64,000 bases of DNA from DASZIT01 sp963770635 (GTDB lineage: Bacteria; Actinomycetota; Acidimicrobiia; Acidimicrobiales; RAAP-2), in assembly GCA_963770635.1 (NCBI GenBank), contig CAVYQI010000003.1:558001-622000 (forward strand). Direction: 5' to 3'. The translations under genes were made by a program, and so were the position numbers. Numbering within the stretch: position 1 is the first letter of the stretch; each line of letters begins with the position of its first letter. The notes below the pieces were generated by a model. The model did no database searches. It was not told the origin of the DNA and saw only the letters and a list, made by a program, of their open reading frames with translations. Below, one piece after another: positions 45,206 through 53,431 of the stretch.

Positions 45206-45227
45206 TCATCCAGGGACCTCCGAACCG

Positions 45228-46610
45228 ATGAGAAGCCAGCGTGAGTATGTCCTCAAAACCGTGGAGGAGCGCGGCATCCGGTTCGTGCAGCTGTGGTTCA
45301 CCGACGTGCTCGGGACTCCCAAGACCTTCTCGATCACGCCGGCCGAGCTGGAGAACGCCCTCGACGAGGGAATGACCTTCGACGGGTCGGCCATCGACGG
45401 CTTCAGCCGGGTCCAGGAGAGCGACGTCCTGGCCCGCCCCGACGTCAACACCTTTCAACTGCTCCCCTGGCACGGTCGCGGGCACGGCTCCAGCCTCAGC
45501 CAGTCGGAGCCTCAGGCCGGCGGACTCGACGCCCCGGTGGCGCGGGTGTTCTGTGACATCGTCAACCTCGACGGCTCCCCATTTCAGGGGTGCCCGCGGC
45601 ATGTGCTGCGGCGAACGTTGGAGCGGGCCCACCACAGCGGCTTCACCTTCTACGCCGCCCCGGAGATCGAATACTTCTATTTCGCCGACGCCGATCCGTC
45701 CCGCAGCCCCCAGGGCCTCGACCACGGGTCGTACTTCGAGCTGACCGCGGCCGACCGGACCAGTGACATCCGGCAGCGGACGGTGCTCACCCTCGAGGAG
45801 ATGGGCATTCCCGTCGAGCACGCCCAGCACGAGGACGCCCCCAGCCAGCACGAGATCGACCTCCGCTACACCGATGCCCTGACCATGGCCGACACGGTCA
45901 TGACGGTGCGGCAGGTGGTCAAGGAGATGGCCCGGCAGCAACAGGTCCACGCCAGCTTCATGCCCAAACCCGTGGAAGGAGTCCAGGGCTCGGGCATGCA
46001 CACCCACCTGTCACTGTTCAAGGACGACACCAACGCCTTCGTGGATCCGGAGCGAGCCAGCGGTTTGTCGGCGGTGGGCGAGGGCTTCATCGCCGGGCTG
46101 CTCCGTCACGCCGGTGAGATTTCCGCGGTCACCAACCAGTGGGTCAACTCCTACAAGCGGCTGGTGTCGGGCTACGAGGCCCCCGTCTACATGTCCTGGG
46201 CCCGGAACAACCGCTCGGCGCTGGTCCGGGTCCCGGTGGTCAAAACCGGGAAGTCGGAGTCCACCCGGGTGGAGTACCGGGCGCCGGACAGCGCCTGCAA
46301 CCCGTATCTGGCCTTCGCGGTGATCCTGGCCGCCGGGCTGTCGGGGATCGAGAACGGCTACGAGCTCCCGGCCGAGGCCCACGCCAACCTGTTCGATCTG
46401 AGCGGCGACGAACTGCGGGCCAAGGGCATCGCCCATCTGCCCGGCGACCTCAACGAGGCCCTCGGGCGGATGGAATCGTCCCAGCTGGTGGCCGACACGC
46501 TGGGCGACCATGTCTTCGAGTGGTTCATCCGCAACAAACGGGAGGAATGGTCCCAGTACAAGGCCCACGTCACCCAGTTTGAACTCGACCGCTACTTTCC
46601 CCTGCTGTAA
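45228..46610 (+). CDS. glnA: Glutamine synthetase type I, non-adenylylated (alpha-like)
   Basis: A 460-residue dodecameric-type GSI. MTFDGSAIDGFSRV, APEIEYFYF, the GSGMHTHLS motif and the NNRSALVRVP loop are visible. The position of the E. coli adenylylated Tyr (NLYDLP) reads NLFDLS, so AMP modification by GlnE is not possible there; with the LPGDLNEAL ending this is GSI-alpha-like. Regulation is then transcriptional or by feedback. Located in a four-gene cluster behind GSII. Confidence 0.9.
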   Translation: MRSQREYVLKTVEERGIRFVQLWFTDVLGTPKTFSITPAELENALDEGMTFDGSAIDGFSRVQESDVLARPDVNTFQLLPWHGRGHGSSLSQSEPQAGGLDAPVARVFCDIVNLDGSPFQGCPRHVLRRTLERAHHSGFTFYAAPEIEYFYFADADPSRSPQGLDHGSYFELTAADRTSDIRQRTVLTLEEMGIPVEHAQHEDAPSQHEIDLRYTDALTMADTVMTVRQVVKEMARQQQVHASFMPKPVEGVQGSGMHTHLSLFKDDTNAFVDPERASGLSAVGEGFIAGLLRHAGEISAVTNQWVNSYKRLVSGYEAPVYMSWARNNRSALVRVPVVKTGKSESTRVEYRAPDSACNPYLAFAVILAAGLSGIENGYELPAEAHANLFDLSGDELRAKGIAHLPGDLNEALGRMESSQLVADTLGDHVFEWFIRNKREEWSQYKAHVTQFELDRYFPLL

Positions 46611-46689
46611 TAAGGGCCACCAGAAGAGCCGCCGCCCAGCCGCCCGGATCCAGGACGAGAGAGAGGAAGCGACCGACATCGAGCCGCTG

Positions 46690-47358
46690 TTGTGTTTTCC
46701 CGATCCCCCGCCCATCGAGGTGACGGCTGTGCTCGACCGGGCCGGCTACCCGTGGCGCGCCATCTCGACGCCCGAAGCCGCCGAGACCGAGGAGCCGGAG
46801 GACGGCTGGTCGGGCGCGGTGGTCGCCAGCGGGGAGGATCCGGCCGGCGCCTTCCTGGTCTGCCGTCAGCTCCGCAAGCGGGAGGTGCCGCTGGCGCCGG
46901 TCATCGTGGTGGTGCGGACCGGCCAGCTCTCCGAACTCGAGCTGCGGGAGGACCTGTTCGACGACATCTGCCTCGAACCGGTCAATCCCGACGAGCTCAC
47001 CACCCGGCTGGCCCATCTGTTCTGGCGGACCGGGCGGGGGCTCCGGCCCGAGCTGGTCGAACACGGGGAGCTGGTCCTCAATCTCGAGACCTACCAGGCG
47101 GCGGTGTCGGGGAAGGTGCTCGACCTCACCTACATGGAGTACGAGCTGCTGCGTTTCCTGTCGGCCCGCCCGGGCAAGGTGTTCACCCGGGAGACACTCC
47201 TCAGCCGGGTGTGGGGCTACGAGTACTACGGGGGGGCCCGGACCGTCGATGTGCACGTCCGGCGGGTCCGGGCCAAGTTGGGTGAGGAGCACGCCCACCT
47301 GATCCAGACGGTCCGGTCGGTGGGCTACCGGTTCGGCCAGACCAGCTGGACGCCCTGA
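46690..47358 (+). CDS. GlnR-like orphan OmpR-family regulator with degenerate receiver
   Basis: About 222 residues. The C-terminal OmpR winged helix (LDLTYMEYELLRFLSARPGK, RVWGYEYYGGARTVDVHVRR, IQTVRSVGYRF) closely follows actinobacterial GlnR. In the receiver half the phospho-Asp position falls in GAVVASGEDPAG, so the Asp is absent, as expected for an atypical, non-phosphorylated regulator. Starts: TTG 46690 is the first standard codon with reasonable length, but AGGAAG with ideal spacing instead points to ATC 46678, a rare start or an ATG miscall. Position after two glutamine synthetases and upstream GlnR boxes support a nitrogen regulator. Confidence 0.8.
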   Translation: MCFPDPPPIEVTAVLDRAGYPWRAISTPEAAETEEPEDGWSGAVVASGEDPAGAFLVCRQLRKREVPLAPVIVVVRTGQLSELELREDLFDDICLEPVNPDELTTRLAHLFWRTGRGLRPELVEHGELVLNLETYQAAVSGKVLDLTYMEYELLRFLSARPGKVFTRETLLSRVWGYEYYGGARTVDVHVRRVRAKLGEEHAHLIQTVRSVGYRFGQTSWTP

Positions 47359-47378
47359 GCGTCGGCTCTCGTCGGGGA

Positions 47379-47678
47379 ATGGCGCCGCCCCCGGGGTTCA
47401 TCGACGCGGTCACCGCGGTGATTGCCGCCGTCCCGAAGGGCGAGGTGATGACCTACGGCGAGATCGCGCTGGAGGCCGGGTATCCCGGTGCCGCCCGGGC
47501 GGTGGGCCACCTCTTGGGCGGGGGCGGGGGCGGAGGAAGCGAGGTGCCGTGGTGGCGGGTGGTGACCGCGTCGGGCCGACTGGTCCCCGGGCACGAGCGG
47601 GCCCACGCTCGTCTCCTCACCGCGGAAGGGGTGCAGCTCAACGCCGCCCGCACCCACGTGCGGATGGCGTCGCGCTAG
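47379..47678 (+). CDS. Alkyltransferase-like protein (ATL), Cys-to-Trp
   Basis: A 99-residue homologue of the DNA-binding domain of O6-alkylguanine-DNA alkyltransferase. The helix block GEVMTYGEIALEAGYPGAARAVG and the C-terminal LLTAEGVQLN are present, but the active PCHR motif reads P57-W58-W59-R60. Loss of the acceptor Cys with Trp in its place marks ATL proteins, which bind O6-alkylguanine and hand it to nucleotide excision repair. A run of seven Gly just before the motif is unusual. It follows the GlnR-like gene by 20 bp. Confidence 0.85.
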   Translation: MAPPPGFIDAVTAVIAAVPKGEVMTYGEIALEAGYPGAARAVGHLLGGGGGGGSEVPWWRVVTASGRLVPGHERAHARLLTAEGVQLNAARTHVRMASR

Positions 47679-47687
47679 CCGCCCGAG

Positions 47688-48059
47688 TTAGGCGGGCTGG
47701 TAGGCCCAGAGCTCGACCTCGACCAGGGCGCCCAACGGCAGGGCCACCACTCCGATGACCGATCGGGCCGGTCGGTGGTCACCGAAGAACGAGACATACG
47801 CCTGATTGACGGTGGCGAAGTCGTCCATGTCGGTGACGAACACGGTGGTCTTGATGACGTCGGAGCGAGAGGCTCCCTCGCCCTCCAGCAGGCGCTCGCC
47901 GTTGACCAGGGCCTGGGTCAGTTGGGCGGCCACCCCGCCGGCGACCAGCGTCGGAGACGCCGACAGATCGGGGGTCGGCTCAATGCCGATCTGCCCGGAG
48001 GAGACCAACCACGGCCCCGCCCGCACGATGGGGCGATAGGGACCGATCGGCGCACTCAA
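47688..48059 (-). CDS. RidA family (YjgF/YER057c) protein
   Basis: A 123-residue RidA fold. The catalytic/ligand Arg lies in RPARSVIGV and the SSGQIGI strand and SDVIKTTVFVTD helix are typical. RidA proteins hydrolyse reactive enamine/imine intermediates from PLP enzymes. The start is TTG 48059, 11 bp after the Fe-S carrier stop; the stop is convergent with the ATL gene 9 bp away. Confidence 0.88.
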   Translation of the reverse strand: MSAPIGPYRPIVRAGPWLVSSGQIGIEPTPDLSASPTLVAGGVAAQLTQALVNGERLLEGEGASRSDVIKTTVFVTDMDDFATVNQAYVSFFGDHRPARSVIGVVALPLGALVEVELWAYQPA

Positions 48060-48070
48060 CGATCAGTGGA

Positions 48071-48436
48071 TCAGCTGAATGAAGAACCGCAGCCGCAGGT
48101 CCGGGTGGCGTTGGGGTTGGTCACATGGAACCCGTCGCCCTGGAGGCCATCGGCGTAGTCGAGGGTCGAGCCCTTGAGCAGATCGGCGCTGGCCGAGTCG
48201 ACGATGACCTTCACCCCGCCGAACTCGCGCACCACGTCGTCGTCGGCCACGTCGGCGTCGAAGAACATCTCGTAGCTGTAGCCGGAGCAGCCGCCGGGGC
48301 GAACCGCCACCCGGAGGGCCAAGCCCTCGGTGTCCTCCTGGGCCAGGAGCTCGACCACCTTGGACGCCGCCTTGTCGGTCAACGTCACCGGGGCCGGACG
48401 CTTGCCAAGTTTCACCGTTTGCATCGTCGTGCTCAA
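48071..48436 (-). CDS. erpA: A-type Fe-S cluster insertion protein (ErpA/IscA)
   Basis: A 121-residue HesB/IscA carrier. The three cluster Cys are in the GGCSGYSYEM and CGCGSSF motifs. It receives clusters from the SUF scaffold and delivers them to apo-proteins. The start is TTG 48436, because AGGAGG lies 7 bp upstream; the ATG 4 codons later (48424) is too far from it. Divergent from mrp, another Fe-S gene, with an inverted repeat between them. Confidence 0.88.
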   Translation of the reverse strand: MSTTMQTVKLGKRPAPVTLTDKAASKVVELLAQEDTEGLALRVAVRPGGCSGYSYEMFFDADVADDDVVREFGGVKVIVDSASADLLKGSTLDYADGLQGDGFHVTNPNATRTCGCGSSFS

Positions 48437-48499
48437 CGAGGTTCCTCCTACAGATCGGGTTGACACCGGTCAGCCACCCTGAGCCGGGCTGGCCGCAGG

Positions 48500-48547
48500 C
48501 ACCCATGGTAACCGCGCCGGCGCCCCATTGGTACATCCCCATGGGTG
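48500..48547. promoter_or_regulatory. Inverted repeat in the divergent erpA-mrp gap
   Basis: CACCCATGG at 48500-48508 and CCATGGGTG at 48539-48547 form a perfect 9-bp inverted repeat 30 bp apart. A TACAAT -10-like box at 48567-48572 would place the transcript start about 3 bp from the mrp ATG. A shared Fe-S-responsive regulator is possible but not shown by sequence. Confidence 0.35.
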
Positions 48548-48581
48548 GTCACAGGCCCACCCCCGATACAATTCATAGGTA

Positions 48582-49786
48582 ATGACCAGCGTGGACGCCC
48601 CGGGTGGCGCAATCCAGGTCTCCGAGGAGCAGGTGCGCGAGGCGTTGCGCGGGGTGATCGACCCCGAATTGGGGGCGGACATCGTCGAACTCGGCATGGT
48701 GACGGCGATCCGGCTGCCGGCACCGGCCAGGTGGAGGTCGAGGTGGCGTTGACCATCGCCGGCTGCCCGTTGCGAAACCAGATCCGCACCGACGTCGAGA
48801 CCCACGTGGGAGCGCTGGACGGGGTCGACACGGTGACGACCTCCACCGGGGTGATGGATGCCGAGCAACGCAAGAGGGTGATGGCCCGGGCCCGGCTGGC
48901 CGCCCGGAACCCGGCCCCCGCCACCGACATCCCCGACACCGCCCGGGTGATCGCCATCGCCTCGGGCAAGGGTGGGGTGGGCAAGAGCTCGGTGACCGTC
49001 AATCTGGCGGTGGCCATGGCCCGGCGGGGACTGACAATCGGGGTGCTGGACGCCGACATCTGGGGGTTCTCCATTCCCCGGTTGCTCGGCATGCAGGGTG
49101 AGGTCGAGTCGCGGGGCAAGAAGATGGTCCCGCTCGAGCGGCGGGTCGGCGACGGCCTGCTCCGGGTCCTGTCCATGGGATTCCTGGCCGATGAGGACAG
49201 CGCCATCATGTGGCGGGGCCTGGTCCTGAACCGGGCCGTCCAGCAGTTCCTGGAGGACGTCCACTGGGGCGACCTCGACTATCTGTTGATCGACATGCCC
49301 CCCGGGACCGGCGACATCCAGATGGGGCTGGCCCGGATGCTCCCCCGTACCGAGGTCATCGTGGTCACAACTCCCCCGGTCGCCGCCCAAAAGGTGGCGG
49401 CCCGCACCGCGGACATGGCCCGCAAGGGCTACCTGCGGGTGGCCGGGGTCATCGAGAATATGAGTGACTTCACCTGCGAGCACGGGACCTCCTATGCGCT
49501 GTTCGGTTCGGGCGGTGGCGCCCGGTTGGCCGCCGAGATCGGGGTCCCGCTGATCGGCCAGGTGCCGATCCACCCGTCGGTGGCCGCCGGTGGCGACGCC
49601 GGGAACCCGGTGGCGCTCGACGAAGATCACGAACTGGCCAAGGTGTTCACCGCCCTGGCCGACGAAGTGGTCACCACCATCGCCCCGGTGATACCGATGG
49701 ACGGCTGCAGCGCCCGGCTGCTCGAGCAGGTGGAAGCCGCGGTGGACGCCGGAACCTTGGCGGCCACTCCGACCTCGACGGCCTGA
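48582..49786 (+). CDS. Mrp/NBP35-type Fe-S carrier P-loop ATPase, frameshifted
   Basis: About 401 residues. The N-terminal MIP18/PaaD-like domain (EEQVREALRGVIDPELGADIVELGMV) is in one frame from ATG 48582; the frame breaks near 48720 and continues QVEVEVALTIAGCPLRNQI and the ATPase with deviant Walker A GKGGVGKSS and LIDMPPGTGD. The bacterial ApbC/Mrp binds and transfers 4Fe-4S clusters; here no C-x-x-C at the very end is obvious. The pairing with erpA across a divergent promoter supports Fe-S assembly. Confidence 0.85.
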
Positions 49787-49810
49787 CCCGGGTCCTCCGG
49801 CTCAGGCCGG

Positions 49811-50725
49811 TCAGACCTGGTCGGCCTTCGGCCCCAGCACCTCACGAGCCGCGGCGGCAATGTGCCGCTCGGCATCCGGGCCGGATGCCATCTTGGCCTC
49901 GGCCGCCTCTTCGTACCCTTCGTCTCCGGGTCGCAGGATCAAGACCTGTCCGTCCTCGATCAGCACGATCGGCAGCACCTCGGGGATGTCGGTCACCTGT
50001 TCCGCCCAGGCCATCACCTCGCCGGTGGTCCGGAACCGGCTGATGTTCCGCAGGTTCTCGATGGTGGGGGGAAGCAGGGCGATCTCCCCGTCGTCGAAGC
50101 GACTCAGTGCCTCGCCGGGCCGGATCCAGATGGAGGCGATGGTCTCGCCGTCGTCGTGGCGGGCGACCTGTCCCGATGGTGCCGCGGTGATGAAGAAGCG
50201 GGTGTCATACCGCCGCGGGGCCAGCTCCGGGGTGATCCAGTGACTCACGTAGTGCACCGATCCGACGTCGAGGGCGAGTCCCTCGCGGCGACAGACATCG
50301 AGCAGCCGGGTGGTGCCGGCATTCAGGCCATCCCGGTAGGTGACGAACCGGGCCAACGATGCCGGATCGGTGGTGTCGAGCAGGCGCACCTTTGCTCCGC
50401 CCTGATCGGCGGGCCGGAAGGCCAGCAGCACTCCGGCCTCCTCGAAGCACTCGCGCAACGCCGCCACCCAGAAGGCGAGCCCGCCGGAGGCGATCCCCAG
50501 CGACGCGCTCGCCTCCGCGTCGGTGCGGCCCGGGCAGAGGGCTTCGATGTCGTCCCCGTAGTCGTCGGGGTCGACGGCGCCACCAGGGAACACATAGACG
50601 CCGGCCACGAACTCCGAGTCCAAATTGCGCCGCAGCATGCAGACTTCGATGTCCGGTTCGCCGCCGTCGTCCGGCGCGTCCCGGACCAGGATCACGGTGG
50701 CGGCATCGCGGACGGTGACGGGCAT
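49811..50725 (-). CDS. Nudix hydrolase
   Basis: A 304-residue Nudix protein. The Nudix box is spread as GGAVDPDD near residue 48 and RECFEEAGVLLA near residue 90, with an insertion between G and REx2E-x-E that is common in the larger actinobacterial NUDT19-like group. These hydrolyse CoA or nucleoside diphosphate derivatives. It is followed by none and lies convergent to mrp. Confidence 0.85.
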   Translation of the reverse strand: MPVTVRDAATVILVRDAPDDGGEPDIEVCMLRRNLDSEFVAGVYVFPGGAVDPDDYGDDIEALCPGRTDAEASASLGIASGGLAFWVAALRECFEEAGVLLAFRPADQGGAKVRLLDTTDPASLARFVTYRDGLNAGTTRLLDVCRREGLALDVGSVHYVSHWITPELAPRRYDTRFFITAAPSGQVARHDDGETIASIWIRPGEALSRFDDGEIALLPPTIENLRNISRFRTTGEVMAWAEQVTDIPEVLPIVLIEDGQVLILRPGDEGYEEAAEAKMASGPDAERHIAAAAREVLGPKADQV

Positions 50726-50751
50726 CGATTCAGGCTACCGCCGCCGCGGAG

Positions 50752-51657
50752 TCAGACGACGCGGAGGAACCGGCGCCCGGTGAGGGCTCCGGAGTCGACC
50801 AGCGCGTGGATGGCCAGCTCCCCGAACCGCTCGGGGTCACCGATCAACCAGGTGTGCGACCCTTCGACCACCACCCCGTCCACCCTCGCGGCCCGGCGGA
50901 GCTCGTCGAAGGCCGCTCGCGGCACCAGACCGTCCCGGTCCGACCAGGCCACCCAGACCGGGGTGTGCCGGCGGGCGATGGTACGGAGCTCGGCCAGCAG
51001 GTCCGCCCGCCGGATGAACGCCCCGGTGCGGAACATGCCCAGCGGGTTCTGCATGAGATTGGGGATGAAGTCCTCGAGCAGCGTCGGCAGCACCCGCATC
51101 AGGTGCGGGGAGTGCAACAGGTCGGTCCCGAAGTAGCGTCCCCAGTTCCACACCGGCCGCTCGGTCATGGGGCGGACCTGGTCGGGCGACGACGCCCAGG
51201 TCGGCCCGCCGATGGCATTGGCCAACAACAGCGACCGCGCCCGTCCGGGATGATCGTGGACAAACGCCGTCGACACCCCGCCACCGAATGAGTGGCCGGC
51301 GATCAGGGCCACCCGGCTCTCGCCGACCGCGTCGAGGAACCGGCCGACCCATGCCGCGTAGCCGTTGAACGAACGTTGGTCCGCCGGGAGCTCCCGGGTT
51401 CCACCGAAGCCGGGCATCGCCGGGGCGTAGACCTGGCATCCGGCCATCCCCATCCGCCGGATCGGCTCGGCGTAGGCATTGGGCCGCAGCCCCCAGCCGT
51501 GGAGAAACAATGCCGGAGGTCCGTCCCCGGTGGTGGCGTAACTCACCGGGTGGCCGTCGACCATCACGTTGCCCCACGTGACGGCCCGGACATCCCTCTC
51601 GATGCACTCGATGCCGGGTTCGGGTGAGGGTAGGGGAATGACTGGAGTTACCGGCAT
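50752..51657 (-). CDS. Alpha/beta hydrolase
   Basis: A 301-residue alpha/beta hydrolase. The oxyanion HGWG (LFLHGWG), nucleophile elbow G-H-S-F-G (AGHSFGGG), the acid in AWSDRDGLVP and the His in GSHTWLIGDPE form a complete catalytic set. It has no signal peptide. It is 26 bp upstream of the Nudix gene and likely co-transcribed. Substrate unknown. Confidence 0.87.
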   Translation of the reverse strand: MPVTPVIPLPSPEPGIECIERDVRAVTWGNVMVDGHPVSYATTGDGPPALFLHGWGLRPNAYAEPIRRMGMAGCQVYAPAMPGFGGTRELPADQRSFNGYAAWVGRFLDAVGESRVALIAGHSFGGGVSTAFVHDHPGRARSLLLANAIGGPTWASSPDQVRPMTERPVWNWGRYFGTDLLHSPHLMRVLPTLLEDFIPNLMQNPLGMFRTGAFIRRADLLAELRTIARRHTPVWVAWSDRDGLVPRAAFDELRRAARVDGVVVEGSHTWLIGDPERFGELAIHALVDSGALTGRRFLRVV

Positions 51658-51752
51658 GAAGGATCAATCTAGGCACAATCCCCGCTCCGGCGGGGGATAG
51701 ACCCACAGGCCAGGGGGTTTCGATGCCGACCGCATCCCCCTGGCTCCAACAG

Positions 51753-51782
51753 TTACGCTCACTAGGATCAATTCTGTATAGA
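51753..51782 (+). promoter_or_regulatory. Candidate promoter of the DUF929-VKOR operon
   Basis: TTACGC (51753-51758), 18 bp, TATAGA (51777-51782). The start of transcription would lie near 51789, leaving only a ~9-base leader to ATG 51798; GAGGAGA (51781-51787) could be the ribosome site but would overlap the -10, so one of the two readings is wrong. Confidence 0.35.
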
Positions 51783-51797
51783 GGAGACGGCGACACC

Positions 51798-52907
51798 ATG
51801 GCTGTGGAACGACAAAGGGGCGGCGCCGGGACCGGCAGCAAGCCCAAGGTGGGCGGCAACACGCCGAAGCCGGGCGGCAACGCACCCAAGCCGAGGCCCG
51901 GAACCCCATCGGCCAAGGAAGCCAGCCGGGCCCAGAGCCGCCCGGTATCGGGGAAGGGACCCGGAGGCAAGGGCGGCGGCGGCAAGGGCGGGGGGGGCAA
52001 CACCCCTCGTCCGGGCACCCAGCGTCAGCCGGCGGCCGGCCCGCGGGGACGCTCCGGCGCCCTCATCGCCTGGGGCGCGGTCGCCCTCGTCATCGTGGTC
52101 ATCGTGGTCGTCGTGGTCATCAAGGTGACCGGCGGTGGCTCCAACGCCAACTCCGCCTACACCCCGGTGACCCCGGCGCCCGCCTCGATCGTCAGCGACG
52201 TCACCAACATCCCGGCGTCGGTCTACAACACGGTGGGGGTGAATATCCCGTCGGTGGCCCAGCCGAACCCGCCAATCGTCCTGTCCAACCAGCCGCCCCT
52301 CACCATCGACGGCAAGACCCCGGCGATGTTCTATTACGGCGCCGAGTACTGCCCGTACTGCGCGGCGGAGCGCTGGGCGATGACCGCGGCACTCTCCCGG
52401 TTCGGTACCTGGTCCAACCTGGACGTGACGGCCTCGTCCCACACCGACTTCGCCCCGGCCACCTCCACCTTCAGCTACCGGAACGCGACCTTCACCAGCC
52501 CGTATCTGACGTTCTTCCCGGACGAGCAGTACACCAACATCCCCAACGGCTCCGGTTACACCACCCTGCAGAATCCGACCAAAGCGGAAACGGCGGTTAT
52601 CAACAAGTACAGCTCTCCGACCTTCATTCCCGGGGCCACCGCCGGACAGGTCGGCTTTCCCTTCGTCGACATCGGCAACGTCGCCCTGATCTCGGGGGCC
52701 ACCTATAACCCATTGATGCTGGCCGGGCTCAGCCACAACGACATCGCCAGCCATCTGACCGACCCGACCAATTCGGTCACCCAGTCCATCGTCGGCACCG
52801 CCAACTACATCACCGCCGCCATCTGTTCGAGCACCAAGCAGCAGCCAACCGCGGTGTGCACGAGCCCGGGTGTCATGGCGGCGGCCACGGCTCTCAAGCT
52901 GAGCTGA
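51798..52907 (+). CDS. Membrane-anchored DUF929 thioredoxin-fold protein, first copy
   Basis: A 369-residue protein. Residues 1-85 are Gly/Lys/Pro-rich and cytosolic; a single anchor helix spans ~87-109; the extracytoplasmic domain carries a thioredoxin-type C185-P-Y-C188 in GAEYCPYCAAERW. DUF929 proteins are membrane thiol oxidoreductase candidates. With VKOR immediately downstream, this protein would act like DsbA: it oxidises secreted proteins and is re-oxidised by VKOR. Two more Cys (AICSS, AVCTS) near the C-terminus may form a structural pair. Operon: 26 bp to VKOR. Confidence 0.82.
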   Translation: MAVERQRGGAGTGSKPKVGGNTPKPGGNAPKPRPGTPSAKEASRAQSRPVSGKGPGGKGGGGKGGGGNTPRPGTQRQPAAGPRGRSGALIAWGAVALVIVVIVVVVVIKVTGGGSNANSAYTPVTPAPASIVSDVTNIPASVYNTVGVNIPSVAQPNPPIVLSNQPPLTIDGKTPAMFYYGAEYCPYCAAERWAMTAALSRFGTWSNLDVTASSHTDFAPATSTFSYRNATFTSPYLTFFPDEQYTNIPNGSGYTTLQNPTKAETAVINKYSSPTFIPGATAGQVGFPFVDIGNVALISGATYNPLMLAGLSHNDIASHLTDPTNSVTQSIVGTANYITAAICSSTKQQPTAVCTSPGVMAAATALKLS

Positions 52908-52933
52908 CCCGGATCCGCCGCGGAGATCGCGCC

Positions 52934-53428
52934 ATGCCCACCCTGCGCTGGCAGCCCATCGTCACCATGCTGTTGAGCCTGATGGGGCTGGGCGTGTCCA
53001 TCTACCTGACCATCACCCACTTCGACACCCACATCGCCCTGTCGTGCCCGGCGGGCGGTGGCCTCATCAACTGTCAAAGGGTGACCACCAGCCCGCAGTC
53101 CTATGTCTTCGGCATCCCGGTGGCGGTGCTCGGGCTGGCCTATTTCCTCCCCATGTTCGGCCTGAGCCTGCCCTGGGCATGGCGATCCGCCGACCGCCGG
53201 ATCCACCTGGCCCGGCTGGCCCTGGCGGTGGTCGGGGTCGGGATGGTCATCTACCTGGTCATCGCCGAGCTGCTCATCATCAAGAACATCTGCCTGTGGT
53301 GCACGTCGGTCCATGTCCTCACCTTCATCCTGTTCGTGATCGTCGTGACCTCTTCTCCCCTCCTGCTCTCCCCCGACTACCGACTCGAGACCGACGGAAG
53401 CGCCCAGCTGGCCCACGACGGGTCATAA
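52934..53428 (+). CDS. Vitamin K epoxide reductase (VKOR) family membrane protein
   Basis: A 164-residue, four-to-five-helix protein. The loop Cys pair C38 and C47 (SCPAGGGLINCQ) and the active C120-L-W-C123 (NICLWC) are conserved, with the Ser/Pro loop TSPQSYVFGIPVAVLG between. Bacterial VKOR passes electrons from a DsbA-like thioredoxin protein to menaquinone, replacing DsbB. Unlike many, it has no fused thioredoxin domain; the flanking DUF929 genes supply that part. Confidence 0.9.
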   Translation: MPTLRWQPIVTMLLSLMGLGVSIYLTITHFDTHIALSCPAGGGLINCQRVTTSPQSYVFGIPVAVLGLAYFLPMFGLSLPWAWRSADRRIHLARLALAVVGVGMVIYLVIAELLIIKNICLWCTSVHVLTFILFVIVVTSSPLLLSPDYRLETDGSAQLAHDGS

Positions 53429-53431
53429 CCG

